In this document: positions 33,230-42,568 of the stretch, piece after piece
Layout: each line of letters begins with the position of its first letter
How positions within the stretch are numbered: the stretch's first letter is position 1
From: Chitinophagaceae bacterium
GTDB taxonomy: Bacteria > Bacteroidota > Bacteroidia > Chitinophagales > Chitinophagaceae
DNA length: 64,000 nt
Direction: 5' to 3'
Assembly (NCBI GenBank): GCA_016720745.1
Contig: JADKKA010000018.1
Span: 1,054,001 to 1,118,000, forward strand
The notes under the pieces: model-generated
Told to the model about the DNA's origin: nothing
Database searches by the model: none
What the model saw: only the letters and a program-made list of their open reading frames with translations
Position numbers and translations under genes: made by a program

Positions 33230-36200
33230 ATGAAGAAAATTTTTTCTTTGTTGCTGGGTGTATTTTTTCTATGCGCTACTGCATTAGCCCAGCGAACTGT
33301 TACCGGAAAGGTAACAGATGACAAAGGCAATCCCATTGCCGATGTGTCCATCCAGGTTAAAGGGACCACAACAGGAACTGTATCCAAAGCGGACGGCTCC
33401 TATTCATTAGTGGTACCTGCGAATGGTAAAACACTTGTTTTTTCCTCAGTGGATATGGAAACTATTGAAATGAGTCTGGGTAACCAGGCCCAGATCAGTG
33501 TGACCATGCGTTCACAGGACAAATCACTACAGGAAGTAGTGGTCACCGGTTATCAGACGGTACGGAAGAAAGATGTAACTGCTGCGATTTCCCGGATCAG
33601 TGCATCTGAAATTGACAACCTTCCGATTCCCAACTTTGCACAGGCTATTCAGGGTCGTGCGGCAGGTGTGATTGTATCTGCTGCGAACGGTGTACCCGGA
33701 GGTTCATTGAGTGTATTGATCCGTGGTGTGGGTTCAATTAATGCGGGTAGTGTTCCATTGTATGTTGTAGATGGAATTCAGCTGAACACCGGTACCGGAT
33801 CTATCAATACCCAAAACAACCCCCTGAACTTTCTGAACCCCGATGATATTGAATCAATCGAGGTATTGAAAGATGCGGCAGCTGCTTCTATTTACGGAGC
33901 ACGTGCCGGTAATGGGGTGATCCTGGTAACCACCAAGAAAGGAAGAATGGGTAAACCTAAATTTACCTTCAATACTTTCTATGGTAAATCCAGTGCCTTA
34001 CAACAGGTGAATGTACTGAATACGCAAACCTGGTTACAACTGCGGATTGAAGCCCTGGTAAATTCAGGTGTGGCACCTGCTGCTGCCCGTACTACGGCTT
34101 TATCTAATCTTGGCTTACCTTCTTCTACAACCCAGGATAAAATTGACAGCCTGCCAACCTTCGACTGGCAGGATGAAGCTTTCGGAAAAGGAACTATCTA
34201 TAATGCAGAAATGTCATTACAGGGTGGAACACAGAATGTGAACTACTATTTGTCTGGTTCTTATTCCAAGAACACTTCTTTTATTGCACCCACCGATTTT
34301 CAAAGGGGCGCTTTGTTATCAAAGATCAATTTCAAGATCAATGATAAAATCTCCATCGACAATTCTTTAAGCATCAGTACATTTTCTCAGAATGCACCTT
34401 ATAGCATCGGGAACACCGGCTTTGGTAACCCGGCCTATGCTTCTGCGATGATTCTTCCCAACAACCCCATTTACAATCCGGATGGTACATTTTATGGCTT
34501 GCCTGGTTCCGGACAGAATATGGTGGGAACCTTCAACCATAATGTAATGGCCATTGGAGAATTTGTAAAATACTTTACCCGTACCAATCAGTTCATCGGA
34601 AGTCTTTCTGTGAATTACAAAATCCTTCCCAGCCTGACATTGAAATCAATGATCGGTCTGGATTACCGCCTGACACAGGATCATCGTTACCAGGATCCAA
34701 GGGTGAATGATGCGTTTGCAGTAAATGGTCGTTTGTCTGATCAGAGTGACTGGAATACCAACCTGATTACAACCACAACACTGTCTTACAATAAGACATT
34801 CAAGGATGTTCATAATGTATCAGCCTTTGTAGGTGTGGAGTATCGCCGCGACCAGAACCAGTGGTTCCAGGCTGACGGACAGGGTTTCCCGTCTTATCTC
34901 CTGCAGTACCTGAGTGCAGCATCAACCCCTGTTAGCGTTTCCGGTCAATGGACTGCCAGCGGAACTTTTTCTCAGTTTGGAAAACTGGGTTATTCTTATA
35001 AAGGCCGTTATATTTTCAACTATACCCTGCGCAGAGATGGTTCCAGCCGTTTTGGTGAGAATAACCAATACGGTACATTCCAGTCTGCACAGTTTGCCTG
35101 GAACGTAAAAGATGAATCATTCCTGAAATCTGTCAAGGCTGTTTCTGATCTGAAACTCCGTTATTCATTCGGACAGGCGGGTAATGATCAGATTGGTAAC
35201 GTACTCTACGCCCAGTTATATGGTGCTACCCGTTTATATGGTAATGGTTCCGGTATCTTCCCCAGCCAGCTCGGTAACCCCGATTTGACCTGGGAGAACA
35301 GAGAAGAAAACAATATCGGACTGGACCTCGGTTTGTTCAAGAACAGGGTTAGTTTAACGATCGATGCTTACAAACGCGTGAACAAGGATTTATTATTGAG
35401 CAGACCACTTTATGCCACCACCGGTTTTACGACTATTCAGCAGAACCTGGGTAAAATGGAGAACAAGGGTCTGGAGATCCTCTTAGCCGTTACTCCTTTT
35501 GATGGAAAATTCAAATGGACCAGCACTTTCAACATTGCATTCCAGCAGAACAAAGTAGTAGAGTTGTATGATGGATTACAATTCCTCCCTTCTGATGCGT
35601 CTATCCGTGTTGGCTATCCTATTGGTTCTTTCTTCACTTCTGAGTGGGCTGGTGTTAACCCGGCTACCGGTCGTGGGATGTGGTATGATAAAAATGGTAA
35701 CCTGACTTACAATCCTACTGCGGATGACAGGAAGATCATTGGTAATATCTATCCCAAACAATTTGGTGGATGGAATAACAGTTTCAGTTATAAAGGATTT
35801 TCATTGGATGCCTTTTTCCAGTATGAATACGGTCGCGTAAGAGCGGATGGTCAGTACACGCAAATGATGCGGATGGCCGGAGCCACGGTGAATACCCTTG
35901 AATATGGTTACCTGACCCGCTGGCAGAAACCCGGTGATCTAGTACCCACTCCCCGTGCTTTCAACGGACTGGCCGACTACAACAGTGTTGGATGGGGAAG
36001 CGGCAGCCGTTACGTTTTCAAAACAGATTATATCAGGCTGAAGCAGATCACGTTGGGATATGATATTCCTGCCACTTTTGCCAAAAAGTACAAACTGGAA
36101 GGTGCCAGGGTATATGTACAGGGTATTAACCTGTGGACGTATACAGAATGGCCGAGCTATGATCCTGAATTTACCGGTGACAACTTTGGTATTATTCCAC

Positions 36201-36241
36201 AATCCAAGAATATCACCGTAGGACTGCAGGTAAGATTCTGA
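33230..36241 (+). CDS. SusC/RagA family TonB-linked outer-membrane transporter
   Basis: A 1003-residue outer-membrane protein. The signal peptide is KIFSLLLGVFFLCATALAQ. Residues of roughly 22-105 form a CarboxypepD_reg-like domain (RTVTGKVTDDKGNPIADVSI). A TonB box region follows (SLQEVVVTGYQTVRKKDV), then the plug domain at about 115-235 (AQAIQGRAAGVIVSA, VLIRGVGSIN, DIESIEVLKDAAAASIYGAR) and a 22-strand barrel to the C-terminal aromatic-ending GLQVRF. With the SusD lipoprotein downstream it forms a substrate-capturing importer powered by TonB-ExbBD. No glycoside hydrolase or other enzyme accompanies it, so the substrate (glycan, peptide or other) is unknown. Confidence 0.97.
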   Translation: MKKIFSLLLGVFFLCATALAQRTVTGKVTDDKGNPIADVSIQVKGTTTGTVSKADGSYSLVVPANGKTLVFSSVDMETIEMSLGNQAQISVTMRSQDKSLQEVVVTGYQTVRKKDVTAAISRISASEIDNLPIPNFAQAIQGRAAGVIVSAANGVPGGSLSVLIRGVGSINAGSVPLYVVDGIQLNTGTGSINTQNNPLNFLNPDDIESIEVLKDAAAASIYGARAGNGVILVTTKKGRMGKPKFTFNTFYGKSSALQQVNVLNTQTWLQLRIEALVNSGVAPAAARTTALSNLGLPSSTTQDKIDSLPTFDWQDEAFGKGTIYNAEMSLQGGTQNVNYYLSGSYSKNTSFIAPTDFQRGALLSKINFKINDKISIDNSLSISTFSQNAPYSIGNTGFGNPAYASAMILPNNPIYNPDGTFYGLPGSGQNMVGTFNHNVMAIGEFVKYFTRTNQFIGSLSVNYKILPSLTLKSMIGLDYRLTQDHRYQDPRVNDAFAVNGRLSDQSDWNTNLITTTTLSYNKTFKDVHNVSAFVGVEYRRDQNQWFQADGQGFPSYLLQYLSAASTPVSVSGQWTASGTFSQFGKLGYSYKGRYIFNYTLRRDGSSRFGENNQYGTFQSAQFAWNVKDESFLKSVKAVSDLKLRYSFGQAGNDQIGNVLYAQLYGATRLYGNGSGIFPSQLGNPDLTWENREENNIGLDLGLFKNRVSLTIDAYKRVNKDLLLSRPLYATTGFTTIQQNLGKMENKGLEILLAVTPFDGKFKWTSTFNIAFQQNKVVELYDGLQFLPSDASIRVGYPIGSFFTSEWAGVNPATGRGMWYDKNGNLTYNPTADDRKIIGNIYPKQFGGWNNSFSYKGFSLDAFFQYEYGRVRADGQYTQMMRMAGATVNTLEYGYLTRWQKPGDLVPTPRAFNGLADYNSVGWGSGSRYVFKTDYIRLKQITLGYDIPATFAKKYKLEGARVYVQGINLWTYTEWPSYDPEFTGDNFGIIPQSKNITVGLQVRF

Positions 36242-36263
36242 TTCACTGATAAAAAAAATGATA

Positions 36264-37775
36264 ATGAAACGCAATACACATAAAATATTAACGCTTGCAG
36301 TTTGTTCAGCCCTGGTGCTGGCATCCTGCAAAAAGCAGCTCGATATCCCCTCCAGGAACTCCCTGGATGCCGATGTGGCGCTGACGACCAAGAGTGGAAT
36401 TGAAAACTCCATCAACTCCATTTACTCCATTCTGAAAAGAGAAAGCCATTACGGCCGTGATCTTTTCTCCGTAACAGATGCCATGGCAGATATCGCATTT
36501 GCCAATGGCCGTTCTTCCAGGTTGCTGGGGGAAAACCGAAATACAGCTTTGGCCAATGTAATTATCTGGGCGGGTTCTTATGCAGCAATCAATGAAATCA
36601 ACCTGACCCTGGCCGCCTATCCCGGCATTACTGATGCGACAACCGCTGATAAAGCCAGGTGGGAAGGGGAACTGAAATTCCTCCGGGCATTTTATTATTT
36701 TGACCTCGTCAGAAACTATGCCTATATCCCCACATTCACTGTTCCTACACAGGACAAAGGCGGTGTGGTGATTACCCTGCAGGGTTTTAATTCTGCAACT
36801 GGAGCAGCTTCTTATTTCCCTTCACGCTCCAGCACTGCTGCCTGCTATGCACAGGTTTGGAATGATCTCTATGCCTCCATCAATCTGCTTTCCAATTCCA
36901 ATCGCGGCCGTAACTATGCCAGCAAACATGCAGCACTGGCCCTGGGATCAAGGATCGCTTTATATGAAGGCAACTGGGTACGTGCTGATTCATTTGCCAC
37001 AGCAGCCATTACTTTAACAGGTGGTATTGGTTCACTCAGCAACACAACCAACTATGTAACAGGCTGGAGAGCCGCCGATCATCCGGAAGGTATCTTCCAG
37101 GTATGGTATGCCACCCTGGGTGAAAACCTGGGTGTGAATACTTCACTGGCAGCAACACATACAACCTTATCTGCACCCGGTGCTTTTGCCGGTGTAAGAC
37201 AGGGTCAGGGTGACCTGGTTCCGAATGGTTTCCTGCTCGGACAACTGGGTATCACCGGATTCCCTGTTAACCTGGCTCAGTCACCACCCCCGCCAGCACT
37301 TACTTACAGCAATGATATCCGTAACCGCTTATTCGAGTGGGGGGTGAACGCATCCGGACATTATGTAGAGTGTACCAAATGGCTGGGAAAAAGCGGTGGT
37401 GCCAACTGGGATAACACCGTGGTAATACGCTGGGCTGAGTTATACCTGAACCGCGCAGAAGCCAGGTACCGCAGAGGAGATGAACCAGGTGCATGGGCTG
37501 ATTTGAACGTGATCCGCAATGCACGCTACGTAGGTTTCGTGGTTCCTGCACCTGCCCTTACTGGTCAGCCCTTACTGGATGAAATCTGGAAACAAAGAAT
37601 GCTGGAGTTCGCTTTCGAAGGCCATCGTTTTTATGACCTGAAAAGAACCGGCCAAACCATCGTGAAATCAAACCCCGCAACCAATCTGCCAGCTACTGAT
37701 TACCGCATCCTTCCGCGTATCCCAACCAGCGAGATCGATGGTAATCCAAATATGGTGCAGAATTTTGGTTATTAA
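36264..37775 (+). CDS. SusD/RagB family nutrient-binding outer-membrane lipoprotein
   Basis: A 503-residue surface lipoprotein that forms the lid of the SusC transporter. The lipobox is LVLASC, with a short signal peptide from the ATG at 36264. TPR-like helices include GIENSINSIYSILKRESHYG and WEGELKFLRAFYYFDLVRNYA. The SusD C-terminal signature is ELYLNRAEARYRRGDEPGAW with IWKQRMLEFAFEGHRFYDLKR (given in parts: IWKQRMLEFAFEGHRF, YDLKR). It ends with PRIPTSEIDGNPNMVQNFGY, typical of the family. It begins 22 bases after the SusC stop. Confidence 0.96.
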   Translation: MKRNTHKILTLAVCSALVLASCKKQLDIPSRNSLDADVALTTKSGIENSINSIYSILKRESHYGRDLFSVTDAMADIAFANGRSSRLLGENRNTALANVIIWAGSYAAINEINLTLAAYPGITDATTADKARWEGELKFLRAFYYFDLVRNYAYIPTFTVPTQDKGGVVITLQGFNSATGAASYFPSRSSTAACYAQVWNDLYASINLLSNSNRGRNYASKHAALALGSRIALYEGNWVRADSFATAAITLTGGIGSLSNTTNYVTGWRAADHPEGIFQVWYATLGENLGVNTSLAATHTTLSAPGAFAGVRQGQGDLVPNGFLLGQLGITGFPVNLAQSPPPPALTYSNDIRNRLFEWGVNASGHYVECTKWLGKSGGANWDNTVVIRWAELYLNRAEARYRRGDEPGAWADLNVIRNARYVGFVVPAPALTGQPLLDEIWKQRMLEFAFEGHRFYDLKRTGQTIVKSNPATNLPATDYRILPRIPTSEIDGNPNMVQNFGY

Positions 37776-37801
37776 TTTTTGATGATTAAACAACAGAAAA
37801 A

Positions 37802-38395
37802 ATGAAAAAGAACATTTATATGCTGGCAGGTTTGATAAGCATTCTGGCGCTTTCTTCCTGTATCAAGCAAATCGATAAAACATTCCAGGGGCAGACCGTG
37901 GTGGAAATTGATCCCACTGTACTGAACTCTGCAAATGCTACAGCCGGATATCCCGTGCTGACCCGTATCCCGGCAGAAGGAATTCCCCTTCGTACCGCAG
38001 ATTCAACACTGCGCCGGTTGAACGGAATTATAAGAGTAAGGTTAAACCTGGTAGGGCCTCAGTTGGACCAGGCACAAACTATCGGGTATAAAATTTTGAC
38101 CGCCAGCCCGATCACGTCGGTGTCATTCCCTGCCACTGCAACCGGACAAAGTCCAAGTGCGGCCGCTGCCACACTGACTGTTACCAATGCAGTAGCCGGC
38201 ACACATTACACTGCACTCAGCGGTAGCTGTACCATTGCTCCCAAGAGCTCTTATGGCTATATTGAAATTCCGATTATCAATGGCGGAGCAACAGCAGGAC
38301 AGGCCCGTTTCCTCGGTATCCAGCTTGATTCCAGTGGTACCCTGAAACCCAATCCGAACTATAACAAAATCGGACTGGCTATCGATCAGCGTTGA
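37802..38395 (+). CDS. Lipoprotein of the SusCD operon, DUF4843/SusE-position protein
   Basis: A 197-residue lipoprotein with signal NIYMLAGLISILALSSC. It sits 26 bases after SusD, where auxiliary surface glycan-binding proteins or DUF1735/DUF4843-type lipoproteins usually lie. The mature part contains Ig-like beta segments (GIIRVRLNLVGPQLDQAQTI, GTHYTALSGSCTIAPKSSYG) resembling DUF4843 proteins. I cannot name a ligand. A strong bidirectional terminator follows. Confidence 0.7.
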   Translation: MKKNIYMLAGLISILALSSCIKQIDKTFQGQTVVEIDPTVLNSANATAGYPVLTRIPAEGIPLRTADSTLRRLNGIIRVRLNLVGPQLDQAQTIGYKILTASPITSVSFPATATGQSPSAAAATLTVTNAVAGTHYTALSGSCTIAPKSSYGYIEIPIINGGATAGQARFLGIQLDSSGTLKPNPNYNKIGLAIDQR

Positions 38396-38417
38396 TTGCG
38401 AAAAGTTGAATAGAAAC

Positions 38418-38450
38418 AAAGAGCAGGTCTTGTAATAAGACCTGCTCTTT
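38418..38450. terminator. Bidirectional intrinsic terminator between SusCD operon and hisS
   Basis: A 14-bp perfect stem AAAGAGCAGGTCTT/AAGACCTGCTCTTT with a 5-base loop, flanked by A and T runs on both sides. It lies between convergent genes and ends at the base before the hisS stop codon. Confidence 0.9.
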
Positions 38451-39824
38451 TTATGCAAATGAAATAGAGTGGAGTTCCGCAAAAGGAAGCGTGGATTGAA
38501 CCCCTGTTTGCAGATTTTTTAAATTGAATGTCTGCTCCTGCAATTCCTTCTCCCCGATAATGATCACGTAAGGGATATTTTTTTTCTCCGCATATTTGAA
38601 CTGCTTGTCAAATTTCGTTGCCTCATGGTATAGCTCTGCACTGATCCCCCTGGCCCGCAGCATCTGTGCCAGTTCAAATGCTTTTTTACTTTCTGCTTCT
38701 CCCAGGTTAAAGAATAATACACGGGTACTGATCTGCAAATCCTTCGGAAATAACTGCAATTCTTCCAGCACATCATAAATCCGGTCCACCCCAAATGAAA
38801 TACCCACTCCAGGAATATCCTTTACCCCGAATAAACCAGTCAGATCATCATAACGCCCCCCGCCACCGATACTGCCAATGCTCACAGTAGCCGGTGCCTT
38901 GGCTTCAAAAATGAGACCGGTATAATAATTCAACCCACGGGCAAGTGTGGGGTCCAGCTGAATATTGATTGACTGATCTTTCAACTGCGCCATCACTGTG
39001 TTCATTTGTTCGATGCCGGATTTTCCCTGCTCAGTATGTCCCAGCAGTTTTTCTAATCCGGTGAGAATAGCTTCATTGCTGCCTTTGATGGCCAGGTATT
39101 GTTCAATCAGGCTCACCTGATCAGCAGTTAATCCCCTCGTAACGAGCTCCTCTTTTACTTTATCAATTCCAATCTTATCAAGTTTGTCGATTGCAACTGT
39201 GATATTGGTTAGCTGATCGGATCCGCCGCAAACCTCCGCCAGTGCTGCCAGCACCTGCCGGTGATTGATCCGTAAATCATAAGCGCTTAAGCCCAGTCGG
39301 GTAAATACTTCATGATAAATAAGCGCCAGCTCAGTTTCATTGAGCAAGGAACGGCTGCCTACCACATCGGCATCACACTGGTAAAATTCACGGTAACGGC
39401 CTTTCTGCGGACGATCTGCCCTCCAGACAGGCTGTACCTGGTATCTTTTAAATGGAAAGCTGAGCTGGGTATGATTCATCGCCACATACCGGGCAAAGGG
39501 AATCGTGAGATCATATTTCAATGCTCTCTCCGTGATGCCCTTTACATTTTTACCTTCCAGTACTTTTTCAAAATCGGCTCTTACCTGTACTTCCTTGTCT
39601 TTATTATCCAGTCCGTTGTTGAGGATTTTAAAAATCAGTTTATCTCCTTCCTCACCATATTTCCCCATCAGTGTTTCCAGGTTCTCCATCGCAGGCGTTT
39701 CCAGCGGTTGAAAACCGTAGAGTTCAAAAACAGTACGAATGGTTTGCAGAATATAATTCCTTTTACGCACGACGGCAGGTCCGAAATCCCTGGTTCCCTG
39801 TGGTAAGCTTGGTTTACTCATCAA
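38451..39824 (-). CDS. hisS: Histidine-tRNA ligase
   Basis: A class II aminoacyl-tRNA synthetase of 457 residues. Motif 1 is around FQPLETPAMENLETLMGKYG, motif 2 is GRYREFYQCDADVVG and motif 3 lies in GGGGRYDDLTGLFG. The histidine-specific sequence is LDPTLARGLNYYTG. The C-terminal anticodon-binding domain covers about 360-457. The start is ATG (SKPSLPQGTRDFGP). It is six bases downstream of the low-molecular-weight phosphatase gene and is probably co-transcribed with it. Confidence 0.97.
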   Translation of the reverse strand: MMSKPSLPQGTRDFGPAVVRKRNYILQTIRTVFELYGFQPLETPAMENLETLMGKYGEEGDKLIFKILNNGLDNKDKEVQVRADFEKVLEGKNVKGITERALKYDLTIPFARYVAMNHTQLSFPFKRYQVQPVWRADRPQKGRYREFYQCDADVVGSRSLLNETELALIYHEVFTRLGLSAYDLRINHRQVLAALAEVCGGSDQLTNITVAIDKLDKIGIDKVKEELVTRGLTADQVSLIEQYLAIKGSNEAILTGLEKLLGHTEQGKSGIEQMNTVMAQLKDQSINIQLDPTLARGLNYYTGLIFEAKAPATVSIGSIGGGGRYDDLTGLFGVKDIPGVGISFGVDRIYDVLEELQLFPKDLQISTRVLFFNLGEAESKKAFELAQMLRARGISAELYHEATKFDKQFKYAEKKNIPYVIIIGEKELQEQTFNLKNLQTGVQSTLPFAELHSISFA

Positions 39825-39830
39825 TGTAAT

Positions 39831-40304
39831 TTATATACTTTTTGCGTGGGTATTTACTTTGGCAATAATGGCGGCACAGGCCGCATCAATCAGTTTGTAC
39901 ACTTCATGGTATCCCGGTTCTGGTCCGTACCAGGGATCGGGTACATCCATGTCCTGGCCCGGATACAATTCATTTAGCAGCAGGTCGGCCTTCGCCGGAT
40001 CAAACTGATTTCTGGCGATGCGTTTGATTTCATCCATCACATCTCCGGCCAGCGCATAGATTTTATCATATACCGCAAAATCAGCAGCCACAAATCGCCG
40101 GGCCCGCTGGTGACTGATATCAATCCCATTCAGCCGGGCTACTTTCTGCGACAACGGGTGCGGAGCTTCTCCGGTATGATAATGATTCGTGCCCGCACTT
40201 TCGATGCTCCATGTTAAACCTGCCTTAAATGCTTTGTCCTGCAAAATTCCTTCTGCCAGCGGGCTGCGGCAGATATTTCCCAGGCATACCATCAAAATCT
40301 TCAT
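39831..40304 (-). CDS. Low-molecular-weight protein-tyrosine phosphatase
   Basis: A 157-residue phosphatase with the P-loop VCLGNICRSPLAEG at the N-terminus (catalytic Cys7, Arg13) and the general acid in DVPDPWYGPEPGY. Length and motifs are those of the LMW-PTP/arsenate-reductase-like fold. It could act on tyrosine-phosphorylated proteins such as capsule-related kinases, but there is no capsule gene nearby. It is in an apparent operon with hisS. Confidence 0.94.
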   Translation of the reverse strand: MKILMVCLGNICRSPLAEGILQDKAFKAGLTWSIESAGTNHYHTGEAPHPLSQKVARLNGIDISHQRARRFVAADFAVYDKIYALAGDVMDEIKRIARNQFDPAKADLLLNELYPGQDMDVPDPWYGPEPGYHEVYKLIDAACAAIIAKVNTHAKSI

Positions 40305-40419
40305 GCCGGCAAAGGTCAGTTAAAATGCAGATTCAAAAGAAAATATTAAGAATAATCTATACCGGCTTTTGGACTGTGGAATCTATTCCTCCCCGCATCT
40401 GATTTATAAATAACGTACC

Positions 40420-41250
40420 ATGAAACAGCATGACATTTTAAAAGCCGATTTGCTCGATATACTCTTCGAGCACCGTAACAAAGATTATGGCGCTTATATA
40501 TTGAGAAGAAATTATTCTCAAAGGCTATTGACCGCATTGGGGTCAGGTCTTTCTCTGGCTGCCCTGCTGTTGTTCGCTGCTGCAAACGGACCGGAAGAAC
40601 AGCAATTGACAAAGCAACCCGTCAGGGAAGAAATGCTGATCAGGGAACTGGTGGTACAACCCAAAAAGACAGATCCCCCTAAAGCATTGGAAACTCCCAA
40701 AAAGAAATCAGCTCCCAAGCCAGTTGTTAAAACAGCACAGGCGAAATACGTCAACAAGTTTGATATTAAAAAGGATGAGCTGGTCAAAACAACAGTGAAT
40801 ACGGTGGAGTCGCTGAAGGATAAAACAATCGGTGAAACCGATGTGGTGGGTAAACCGGCAGAAGATATCGTGAAAATTACCGGACCTGTTGAAACAGGAA
40901 AGGGAGACCGTGGTCCTAACCCTGGTGACAAACCCGTGAACTTTGAAGCGGTGGAAAAAGGCGCGGAATTTCCCGGCGGTCCCCAGGCCCTGCACCGTTT
41001 CCTGGCCAATAACCTCCGTACTCCGGATGAACTGGAAAGCGGAGCTAAAAAGCTGGTAAAAGTCAGGTTCCGGGTAGAAGCGGATGGTACAGTACTCGCT
41101 TTCGAGATCATGGAAAGCGGGGGAAAGGAATATGACAATGAAGTACTGCGTGTTTGTAAGAAAATGCCCCGCTGGACACCTGCTTTGCAGAACGGAATCA
41201 ACGTTCCTGTAAGCTTTATGATCCCCGTAACATTTTTGGGAACTGAATAA
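40420..41250 (+). CDS. Energy transducer TonB (first locus)
   Basis: A 276-residue TonB. The N-terminus KADLLDILFEHRNKDYGAY is the Bacteroidota-type cytoplasmic lead, nearly matching that of the second TonB at the right edge. One membrane helix follows at about residues 35-53 (LLTALGSGLSLAALLLFAA), then a Pro/Lys-rich periplasmic linker (TDPPKALETPKKKSAPKPVV). The C-terminal TonB domain spans about 185-276: FPGGPQALHRFLANNLRTP, VRFRVEADGTVLAFEI, MPRWTPALQNGINVPVSFMI. It transmits proton-motive force to SusC-type receptors. It heads an operon with a small membrane protein, a binding lipoprotein and a TPR protein, but no exbB/exbD. Confidence 0.93.
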   Translation: MKQHDILKADLLDILFEHRNKDYGAYILRRNYSQRLLTALGSGLSLAALLLFAAANGPEEQQLTKQPVREEMLIRELVVQPKKTDPPKALETPKKKSAPKPVVKTAQAKYVNKFDIKKDELVKTTVNTVESLKDKTIGETDVVGKPAEDIVKITGPVETGKGDRGPNPGDKPVNFEAVEKGAEFPGGPQALHRFLANNLRTPDELESGAKKLVKVRFRVEADGTVLAFEIMESGGKEYDNEVLRVCKKMPRWTPALQNGINVPVSFMIPVTFLGTE

Positions 41251-41280
41251 CAAAATTTCAATAATTTCCCCGTTCAAACA

Positions 41281-41307
41281 TCCCTGGCCAATCGCCAGGG
41301 ATGATTT
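41281..41307 (+). terminator. Intrinsic terminator after tonB
   Basis: Stem TCCCTGG/CCAGGGA with a 7-base loop (41281-41301), followed by TGATTTTTC. It may attenuate transcription into the three downstream genes. Confidence 0.65.
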
Positions 41308-41339
41308 TTCCCCGGCAGGGGGCAGTTAAAAAAGGTCAC

Positions 41340-41588
41340 ATGTTTGAAGAATACGAAAGGAAAAGGCGGAAGCAGGTGTCTCAGATGAAGTCGCTGATGG
41401 ACTATGGCATGGGGCTCCTGATCCTGGTCGTGGGACTCTTCTTCCTGTTTCGCAGTAAGCTGGGAAATTTCCCGTTGAATGACCGGTTGGGCGCACCAGA
41501 TACGCTGGAAAAATTATTTGGTGGAATTTGTGTGGTTTATGGAACCTGGCGCATCTACAGAGGGTATAAAAAAAATTATTTCAGATGA
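41340..41588 (+). CDS. Small single-span membrane protein
   Basis: An 82-residue protein with a charged N-terminus (FEEYERKRRKQVSQMKSLM) and one or two hydrophobic segments: YGMGLLILVVGLFFLF and a weaker GGICVVYGTWRIY. The start is ATG at 41340, preceded by AAAGG; the longer frame runs back into the terminator. It overlaps the next gene by four bases (ATGA), so it is translationally coupled to the binding lipoprotein. I do not recognise a named family; the context points to a part of a Ton-type assembly. Confidence 0.75.
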   Translation: MFEEYERKRRKQVSQMKSLMDYGMGLLILVVGLFFLFRSKLGNFPLNDRLGAPDTLEKLFGGICVVYGTWRIYRGYKKNYFR

Positions 41589-42523
41589 GGAACTTACTGC
41601 CGGATTTTACCAAACGATGGTTAGTTCTTCCTCTGCTGCTGACGGTCGGCATGTTTTCATGCAAATCTTTTGAGGACCAGCGGAATGAACTACCGGATAA
41701 TGCATTCAAGGGTACGATTCGTATCAGTGCCGATGAGTCATTCAAACCGGTGATTGATGAGCAGGTAAAGATTTATGAGTCGCAGCACGAGCGGGTGAAA
41801 ATACTGGTGGATTATAAACCGGAAGCGGAATGCCTGAAAGATCTGCCCAATGATTCGGTGCGGATGGTGATTGCTACCAGGGCGGCTTCAATAGATGAAA
41901 AGAATTTTGTATCTGATACACTGAAAAAAAATCTCCGGAGTATGACCATTGCGCTGGATGCCATTGCAGTGATCGTTCACCCGGATGCTCCGGACTCATT
42001 ATTTACGCTGCAGGAGATCAGGGAAATACTTACCGGGAAGTATAAGAAAAAGTTAATTCCTGTTTTTGACGGGGTAAAAGCAACCAGTGCAGTACGTTTT
42101 TGCATCGATTCAGTATTGCATGGCGACTCACTCACAAAGGATGCCATGGCTGCACGCAGCAGCGAAGGAGTGATTAATTATGTCTCGGAACACCCGGATG
42201 TGATTGGTTTTATTGGGATTAGCTGGATCGGGAACCCTGAAGATCCCTCTCAGATGAGTTTTTTGAAAAAAGTAAGGGTGGCTTTACTGGAAAGCACAGA
42301 TAAGCCCGGCAAGTTTGTAAAAGCTTACCAGGCAAACATTTACCTAAAACGTTACCCATTGGTACGGGATTTGGTTTATATACTAAAGGAAAACTATAAA
42401 GGACTTGGAACGGCATTTGCAAATTTTATGAGCGGAGAGACAGGACAAAAAATATTCAGAAGAGCTTACCTGGTACCGGCTAAAAAAAATTTCGGCATCA
42501 GGCCAGTAAAGCTGAAGGAGTAA
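41585..42523 (+). CDS. PstS-like substrate-binding lipoprotein
   Basis: A 312-residue lipoprotein (WLVLPLLLTVGMFSC, Cys26) with a periplasmic-binding-protein fold. GTIRISADESFKPVIDEQVK and ALDAIAVIVHPDAPDSLFTL resemble the phosphate-binding PstS branch (PBP-like domain), and SEGVINYVSEHPDVIGFIG is a typical hinge region. No phosphate ABC permease or ATPase gene is nearby; instead it sits between TonB and TPR genes. This association of a PstS-like protein with TonB is, as I recall, recurrent in Bacteroidota. Its ligand is unknown. Confidence 0.85.
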   Translation: MRNLLPDFTKRWLVLPLLLTVGMFSCKSFEDQRNELPDNAFKGTIRISADESFKPVIDEQVKIYESQHERVKILVDYKPEAECLKDLPNDSVRMVIATRAASIDEKNFVSDTLKKNLRSMTIALDAIAVIVHPDAPDSLFTLQEIREILTGKYKKKLIPVFDGVKATSAVRFCIDSVLHGDSLTKDAMAARSSEGVINYVSEHPDVIGFIGISWIGNPEDPSQMSFLKKVRVALLESTDKPGKFVKAYQANIYLKRYPLVRDLVYILKENYKGLGTAFANFMSGETGQKIFRRAYLVPAKKNFGIRPVKLKE

Positions 42524-42568
42524 AGAAAGGATGTAATTATATTTACACACTCTAAAAGAAGAAGTAAA

